Assembly (NCBI RefSeq): GCF_040712315.1
Contig: NC_134020.1
Coordinates: 10,404,251-10,468,250, forward strand
Length of the DNA: 64,000 nt
Direction: 5' to 3'
Source of the DNA: Castanea sativa
Lineage: Eukaryota > Streptophyta > Magnoliopsida > Fagales > Fagaceae
Shown: piece by piece, positions 57,610 through 64,000 of the stretch
How positions within the stretch are numbered: position 1 is the first letter of the stretch
How the letters are laid out: each line of letters begins with the position of its first letter
Notes under the pieces: generated by a model
The model's database searches: none
The model's input: only the letters and a program-made list of their open reading frames with translations
What the model was told of the DNA's origin: nothing
Made by a program: the position numbers and the translations under genes

Positions 57610-58223
57610 TGTGTGGGCCTTTTTTGCAAATATTGGGCTGGGTCACCTGCCGCTACACTAGGCCCCAAAGTTTTCTAAATCAGGGAGTTGGGACCGGTCC
57701 AATAGCAACCCTCCTTGGTTCGGCTTATGCGCAAACGATGAGTCCAAGCCCAAGGGAAGACGCTGCAAAGTGGGCTTATTCCTTGTTTCTGCTGCAGAAG
57801 GAATTTTCTCCAGAATCTGCCACAGGTCTAACTTTCTGCTGTACGGTAAAACTGTCTGCTACGCGATAAAGCTTTCTGCTGTGCAATTAAGCTTTCTGCT
57901 GTGCTAATAAAGTTGTCTGTCGTGCAATGAAGCTTTCTGCTGTGTTAATAAAGCTGTCTGCCGGCAGGTAAGCTTCCTGCTGTGCTAATAAAGCTATCTG
58001 CCGTGCAGTTAAGCTTTCTGCTATGTTAATAAAGTTGCCTGCTGCGAATGACTACTCTTCATTTTCTGCAGAAATACTTTTCTACTTCCTGCACACAAAC
58101 AAATCTAAAACCCAAAGAAAATACCAATCAAGCAAGTGTTAGCTTACATGGGTTAGCATATTCTCAAATATATACATACGTATTTTCATAAATATACGTA
58201 TACACAGAATGTGAGAAACAAAA

Positions 58224-58257
<34 letters not shown>

Positions 58258-59917
58258 CTTGTGGCAGGATCATGGGTCCAAAATAAAACACGTAACAACA
58301 AATATAGAAGAAAGCTTCAGCAGAAAAGGTTTAGATAACATGGTAAATACAATAAAAATGTGCTACAGCAGAATAATAAGTACAATAAGTAAAGATGCCA
58401 CAGCAGGACAACCGATGCGACAAACGTGATAAAAAAACACGCTCGGAAGATATAAGTTTTAATGAGTGAAATCAAATATATTTGTGATCAAAATCAGATA
58501 TTGAGTCTTCCCATAGAATAAGTAAACCAAGAAGGAACCCAAACCCCAAATTGAACAACCTTGTTATAGGCTCCTGCCATAAGCTTTTGCCATCAAAGTT
58601 GTACATTTTAGAGAATATGTCTAAATGGCTACTAGCTATCATTTTTTTGGAGACTTCAAAGAGTGGGTTTGCTAAGGGGGAGGGAAAAGATGGTCTGTTG
58701 ATGCATGCCCCTATTCCTGCCGCATTTTCTCTCTTCTTTTTACCACTTTCTTTCTTTCTCTCCGTTCTATTTTTTTTACTATTAGTTTTTTTTCTACTCT
58801 CTTGCCGTAGGTTGTTTTTCTCATTTGGATCTCTTCCCTTAGGTGCTTCCTCTACTGGGTCTCCCCCTACTCCCGTCCCTTCCTCCATCCTCGGGTCCCC
58901 TTTCTCATCCATGGCTACCTCCTTTTATAGTGAACAAATTCAATGGGATTTCTCCCTTTTACCCCTTGGGCTTCACCAATTGTTTTTGGTCCATTGTGAG
59001 CATCCATTCAAGACTACCCATTGACCCATTGGTTGCCCTGACCACTACCATTGCTCTGTTTGTTGCACCATTCACATTTCACAACAAAATTCCCTTTTGT
59101 CTGTTCTTGCCATATACCTCTACCTCTTGGGCTAACTCACTACCTAGCTCTATGGCATGCATCAAATGGTCCCAACCATTTATAACTTCTTTTGTGTAAG
59201 ATACCATCCCAGCAAAGTATACTCCCAAAAGAAGTTATGGCAGGAAACCAAATATAGACCCCCTTTTCCCCCCACCACCAAACCACGCCATCTGAATCTC
59301 CTTGACTGTGGGTCCACCTCCCTTGTATTGGCTGGGTACAAGTTGGTGGTGCCCCGACCTTTCTGTGCTTGCTCCTTTGTCTTCTTTCGTTCCCACGTCA
59401 TTCCTGCCGTAGTAGATTAATTTTGTTTCCTCCTACTGCGTGTTTTTTGACTTATTTCTTCATGCATTCCTGCTGCATTTGTCATTTTCTTTGGTTTGAC
59501 TTTCCTTCACGTGATTCCTGCTGTTGACACTTCCTGCGGTTCCTTTTTTCTTTTCACTGTGCTTCTCCATATTAGCTTTCACGCCTATCTTCTTTACCCA
59601 AAAGGATTTGGGCCTTTGTGGGCCAAATAATGTTGATTGGATCAAAAGGGTCTTGGGCCGAATTTATCTTCATCTGCCGAAGTCATCCTGCTAGAGAACT
59701 GCATTCTGCAGCAAAGTTGTGTTCTGCAGTAGATTCGTGTTCTGCGGCAGATTCGTATTCTACGGCAGATTTGTATTCTGCGACAGATCGCTACTTCTTT
59801 CTTTGAACCTTGCTTTTCATTGGGCTTTCCTCCGTATGGGCTTTTGCGTCTTGCAACTTATTGGGTTTTCTTCCTCATAGGCTTTTGGGTATGGATTTGC
59901 AAAAATGGGCATCAACA
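57610..59917 (-). mobile_element. 5' LTR of C3
   Basis: 2308 bp, plus strand TGTGTGGGCC to GGGCATCAACA. A (TA)n run at about 58230-58256 is longer than in the 3' LTR (48520-48530), which accounts for part of the difference. Shadow frames shared with 48823-49471 have no protein character. Confidence 0.93.
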
Positions 59918-59922
59918 ACTTG

Positions 59923-60540
59923 TTTCATTAGAATAGACATCCAAAACTTCAACATGGACACAAATTCAACCTAATTTGGATTCAAAATGAATGGGATATG
60001 TCAATTTTAAATAAAGGCAATAGTATTTTTAATGTGTTAAGAGAATCTATATGCACTATCGAAATTGCATACAAAACTAAAAACACCTCAACTTCCATAT
60101 TTGAGCCCAAAAACAATTCAACTCCAAAATCCCGTCAACCTCCATATATGAGGCCGAAACTGATTCAAAATCTCTACGAGGCACCACCCAATTGTTTAGG
60201 AGGCTCTAGAACCCTCTAAGACCCCCCCCCCCCCCCCCCCTCCCCTCCCCCCAAAAAAATCTAAGTTTGGACATGTAATAACCCCCTCGAATTTTCTTTA
60301 AAATATGAACTCGGAGCTTCTTTTTTTTTTAATAAAAAATTTGAAAATCTGTTTGATAACTAGTTTTTCCACATATGGATTTCCTCACCTCCTTGTTCGA
60401 ACAACCATAAATTGAACACCCCCCCCCCCCCCCCCAACTATTAGAGTTATCTAAAAAGAACTTGCAACCTGTTCGGGTCCAACCAACAAGCAACACCCAC
60501 CAGCGCAAAACGCCCCAATATTAATTAGTCTTATCTTAGC
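59923..60540. other. Flanking DNA with two long poly-C tracts
   Basis: No gene is seen. A C run of about 20 followed by CTCCCCTCCCCCC is at 60221-60252, and a C run of about 19 is at 60419-60437. Long C runs are rare in AT-rich plant DNA. Confidence 0.7.
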
Positions 60541-61012
60541 ACGCATGTGGGAATATTAAAAGCAGGTATATTCATCAGGAAGATTGGTATAACTACCAGC
60601 TTTGTAGTTGAGCTCTGGACGCTTAGGGATGGCCTTAGAATGTGTGCAGAGATGCAGATTCCAGCTCTAGAAGTTGAATTAGACGCTAAAGTGGTCGTTG
60701 ACCTGATGAACAATACCACAAGCTTGAATGCTAATTATGCGGCCATTGTGGCTATCTGCAGGCAACTCATATCTCAAATTCCTCAAGTTAAAGTCTCACA
60801 TTGTTACCAAGAAGCAAATCGTTGTGCTGATGCTCTCACCAGATTAGGCAGCTCTGCATCTCCGAATGTTATGTTTTTCAATTTCCCCCCTCCTAGTGTT
60901 TTGAATGTTTTTCTTTCTGATTTGTATGGTCTGACTCAGATCAAATTCTGCCCTCCATCGGATTCTCCTTTTTCTCTTTAGTTGAATATTTTCCCAGATT
61001 ACCAAAAAAAAA
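60541..61012 (+). pseudogene. 5'-truncated LINE, C-terminal RNase H domain
   Basis: From 60547 to 60981 the frame is open: FIRKIGITTSFVVELWTLR (catalytic Glu in VELW), LEVELDAKVVVDLMNNT (catalytic Asp), then SQIPQVKVSHCYQEANR and CADALTRLGSSASPN (last Asp in ADAL). This is the RNase H domain at the end of plant L1-type LINE ORF2 and similar reverse-transcriptase-like proteins. The first catalytic Asp and everything upstream are missing, and about a dozen residues between GILKAG and FIRK appear deleted. A short A run at 61001-61010 follows the stop, as in LINE tails. TSD not identified. Confidence 0.75.
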
Positions 61013-61297
61013 GTGAGAAAAATCTAATCCAATCCAATTCGTATACAGCGTAGGCATGTTTGGATAGATTTGTAAGATTGAATTTTACAGTTTTGACCCT
61101 TGAAATTTGGAGTAATTTTTATTTAGACCCCCTTGAAAAGATTTCTTTCTAATACGGATAAAAGACACCTTAAAACAAAAACAAAACAAAAAAATGATTC
61201 ATTAGTGTGTGTGTATATATATATATATATTTAAAAATAATAATAAATAATAAATATAAAAACTAATGAGAGCAGAATTATTAGTTTCCAGAATTGA
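61013..61297. other. Intergenic; 3' flank and UTR of the CTL gene
   Basis: AT-rich, with a (GT)n/(TA)n microsatellite at 61206-61231. For the minus-strand CTL gene this is the 3' untranslated side. No clear poly(A) signal was chosen. Confidence 0.6.
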
Positions 61298-61933
61298 TCA
61301 AGCGGAGTGGGCATCAAGGCGAGTGTGGGTTAATACTTCCCTTGCCCGGGCGCTCCTATGCTGAAGACGTTGGTGTAGCATCTCTGACATCTGGTTGAAA
61401 AATTCAGCATCCCATCTATGAATCAACAATGGATCCTCTGCATAACAGATATATATGGATGTAACAGCACTTTCAACCACCACCATTGCCAGTCCCACCT
61501 GATATTTTTACATTCATTCAATATGTATCATCATAATTATTAATGAAATTAGTTACATTATTACAAGTAACATATTTGCTTTTAAAAATTCCAGCTCCTG
61601 AAGGGACCCATTATAAAACTAGGGCTTTCCAATTAACTAGAATTTTCAGAAAGGAAAAAAATAAATAAATAAATTTTTGTTTCAAGTAGTAAGGCTCACC
61701 AAGACCATTCCCATCAACATTGCAGTGGACCCAACCATGCTCACTCTGTCCCTCGATTCAAACCATGTCCAAACTCCTGTGCAGGTTCCAGTAACAAGCC
61801 CACCCATAAGAGTGCCCATTAGTAGAACAGCACCTGAACAATCATAGGCAACAAGTGCTTCTACTCCAGTTGACTGAAATAACTCCCAAGCATCCCTTGC
61901 TGAATGATTAAAGCTTTTGCCATAAACAGCAAT
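61298..61933 (-). CDS. Choline transporter-like protein (CTL/SLC44 family), last two coding exons
   Basis: CTL proteins are multi-pass membrane proteins linked to choline transport and, in plants, to membrane trafficking and phloem sieve-plate development (the CTL1/CHER1 group). Exon 61933-61700 follows a TCTCCTCAG acceptor and reads IAVYGKSFNHSARDAWELF, QSTGVEALVAYDCSGAVLL and a membrane segment. It ends MLMGMVL at a GTGAGC donor. The intron is 61699-61499 (201 bp), with acceptor ATATCAG. Exon 61498-61298 reads VGLAMVVVESAVTSIYICY, AEDPLLIHRWDAEFFNQ and HQRLQHRSARAREVL, with TGA at 61300-61298. Both exons start in phase 0 and are intact. The N-terminal exons are not within the next 2 kb, so the gene runs past the right edge or is truncated. 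Paralogue not assigned. Confidence 0.9.
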
Positions 61934-62037
61934 CTGAGGAGAACAGGGGTTCACTTAAACAATGTTTTAGAAATGACAGTAGATGATGACAAATGAACTA
62001 CTTTAAGAAACATCATATTATCGATTGAATTCAAAAG

Positions 62038-62077
<40 letters not shown>

Positions 62078-63166
62078 TTATATATGTGTCAACCATCCCA
62101 GACTGAGGCTGCTCAAATTGTAGAAGAAAGATCATGGTAATTGCAAAAGATTGATATAGTAACCCTTAAAAATGAGGGGAGCATTTTGAAAGAAAGAGGT
62201 GCTAATTTATTGTTTTTGACATTCACATGCATTTCCAATCAGATATTTTAAAGAAAGAGGCAGAGCAACATATATATATAGGGAAGGCAAAAGCTACTTA
62301 AGGTAAGAGATATTAACTTAAAATGCAATTCAATTTGCAGTAGAAGTTCAAGGCTAGGGGGCCATTTTGTGTTTCTCTGAAAAGGTGGGCTGTTTGTGTA
62401 GTTTTTTTCCTCTTGCACCATCTTTGAAGGTTAAGAGGTCTCTAGATATTTTTATTATCTTCAAATGATGACCTTTCCTAAAATAATAAGAAAGAAAAAC
62501 AATTTAATTTTTTTAAATTTATTATTAAAAAAAAAAAATTTAAAAAGTTTTGCTAAATAAAACTCCAGTCCATACTCCATATTTACATTGATTTAAAACA
62601 ATGCACTACTACCAAATAATTATTTTATAGACAAACACAACTAATGCACCCATATGGAATTGAAAGAAGAGTTTTGGCAAACTAATGAATAATGATGATT
62701 TGGCAAAATGCACTTTTTGAAAAATTATATAGGAGACTAGCCTTTTCTTAAAATTGCAAATAGAAGACAGGATTTCTGCCTTTGGAATCATATCTTTAAG
62801 ACATGATTTCAACTTTTATGCTACTAAGTTTGCAAAGCTAACTTGGCTTTTAAAAAAATATTTGCAGTGAACTCCTGTTTTGAAGACACAATTTTAGTTC
62901 TGATCGTGAAATCAATCTGTACACCAGTTTCTGGTTTCAGTCCACTATAGGTCATTCTTCCGCAACAAATCTATCATGCCTGGCAGCCAAATTGGAGTTT
63001 CTAGAAGGGGAGAACAACAGAAAACTGAAGAAACAGAAAGAACCACAAGCCTTTGCTGTTCTCACTATGCTCAAAACTAAACATTGATGCCATCATCTTC
63101 AATTACATAAATCCTGCCAAAGCTGCCGCAGCAATCAGCAGCCCTACCACTGCTATCAACCCCTAA
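61934..63166. other. Probable CTL intron or upstream region
   Basis: I could not find the preceding CTL exon, which should end just before I-A-V-Y-G-K. A (TA)n run is at 62039-62070. 62500-62830 is AT-rich with no gene. Confidence 0.55.
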
Positions 63167-63589
63167 TTGCCAACTTACACAAACCCCATGCCACCATCAC
63201 AAAAGCCAGCACACAAACCTCAACAACCACACACAAACCAAATCTCCACCACAGGCCACCCTTCAAAAACCTCACAACCTACCCAAACATACCTGATACC
63301 ACAACCGAATCATCACACAACCCCACAAACCACAAACAAAACCCATCTACCATCATGGACTTGCCAAGCTCCAACCCAAGCCATCACAAACACAACCAGC
63401 CAAATAACATTCACACAAAGTCAAACCGCCCAAACCAAACACCAATCAGCAAAGATTGTTGCCAAAGGCCATCAGTTGGCCCAACCACTACCAACCCATC
63501 AAAACCAGGCTCAAGAACTACCAAACGACAAACACAATTCACAACCAATTCAACTCTCAAACTTACAAGCACAACCTCCAATCAAATAA
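63167..63589 (+). other. G-poor, A/C-rich open frame of unknown nature
   Basis: A 140-codon frame rich in Thr, Gln, Pro, Asn and His (for example PSQKPAHKPQQPHTNQ), with an overlapping second frame at 63355-63645. The base composition (almost no G on this strand for 450 bp) explains the length without selection. No domain is recognised. It lies where a CTL intron is expected, so an inserted element is possible. Confidence 0.25.
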
Positions 63590-63785
63590 ATCAACCTGAA
63601 TCCATAGCCAAAATCCAAACGAACGAAAACCCTTACATCACTTGAACCACCAACTTCATTTTTTCTCTCCGTATAGCATTTCAAATTCTATATGTGCTAT
63701 AATTCTCTTGTACACATATCATTTTCCTCTCTTTTTTGTTATCTATTTTATTTGAAAGAGAAATAAGAAAGAAAAATATTTGATA
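63590..63785. other. AT-rich stretch
   Basis: No feature is recognised. Confidence 0.45.
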
Positions 63786-63850
63786 CAACAAAATAAACCA
63801 AGCCTTACTCCCAAAATTTTGGGATCAGCTATGTATTCTTTTCAAATTAG
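63786..63850 (+). mobile_element. Tail motif of a dispersed plant retroposon (SINE/LINE type)
   Basis: The words CCAAGCCTTACTCCCAAAA and TTTTGGGATCAGCTATGTAT form a motif that I recall as a very common 3'-domain of plant short retroposons (usually GGGGTCGGCTATG). Element borders are not visible. Confidence 0.35.
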
Positions 63851-64000
63851 TTGTCAACCACATGTATTATTTTCCATTATTCTATGCTATCAAAGTCTTA
63901 TTTACTACTTTTGTTGCTTTAAGTCTTCTTCTACCTTTCTTCATTCCCTTTACTAAATCAACTCACTTTTTCTGATTAGTGTATTAATCACTCTCCTCTG
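63851..64000. other. AT/pyrimidine-rich stretch at the window edge
   Basis: No feature is recognised. Confidence 0.4.

Larger units (their letters stand above)
47850..59917 (-). mobile_element. Complete family C LTR retrotransposon C3
   Basis: 12,068 bp flanked by ACTTG (47845-47849 and 59918-59922). On the minus strand: 5' LTR 59917-57610, spacer, tRNA-Arg primer site 57602-57586, interior, polypurine tract, 3' LTR 50189-47850. The two LTRs match along their length but differ by scattered, mostly transition changes, so the insertion is not recent. The only coding trace is a pol relic (52985-54330). A MITE sits at 51966-52207. It is non-autonomous; the tRNA-Arg primer and the relic point to a Tat-lineage origin. 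Confidence 0.93.

Overview
The window is plant nuclear DNA, a transposon nest beside the 3' end of one ordinary gene. The signs are spliced exons with GT/AG borders, plant-type LTR retrotransposons primed by tRNA-iMet or tRNA-Arg, relics of plant-only domains (DUF7745, plant mobile domain), AT-rich spacers and microsatellites. The domain variants look like those of woody eudicots; that is an impression from memory, not a search result. I see no bacterial, organellar or viral genes, no CRISPR array and no tRNA or rRNA gene.

Left third (1-23.6 kb): a family A Ty3/gypsy gag and LTR run off the left edge (1-2243, minus). Then comes a DUF7745 pseudogene (2490-3715, minus) and a plant mobile domain (PMD) pseudogene (about 4620-14545, minus). 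Three insertions split the PMD pseudogene, each flanked by an exact 5-bp target-site duplication (TSD): a family C solo LTR (6355-8683, AGGAC), a head-to-head inverted-LTR gypsy element (9066-12764, AGCCA) and an unrelated solo LTR (12871-14297, TTCAC). Next are a minisatellite (15085-16185), a Tat-like LTR (16407-18949) and a probable decayed Helitron (19359-23361) holding another solo LTR (19584-21236, TGCAC).

Middle (23.7-47.6 kb): a minus-strand family C element, C2 (23657-47569, TSD AAATT), is split in its 3' LTR by a 12.8-kb Tat-lineage gypsy element, B (24281-37123). B's own 3' LTR holds a solo LTR, D (24562-25291, TSD TGATT). C2's interior holds a further solo LTR, E (39498-40828, TSD ACCTC).

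Right third: after 275 bp of older DNA lies a second, uninterrupted family C element, C3 (47850-59917, minus, TSD ACTTG). Its LTRs are about 2.3 kb, it has a tRNA-Arg primer site, and its only coding trace is a pol relic without the reverse-transcriptase core. A Tourist-like MITE sits inside it. From 59.9 kb onward there is a truncated LINE RNase H tail and, converging on it, the last two coding exons of a choline-transporter-like (CTL/SLC44) gene (61298-61933, minus), the only convincing functional gene.

The strongest candidates for something new are the palindromic retroelement at 9066-12764, whose two integrated ends are both U3 ends, and the pair of LTR families (A and D) whose LTRs begin inside the pol reading frame at the same codons.
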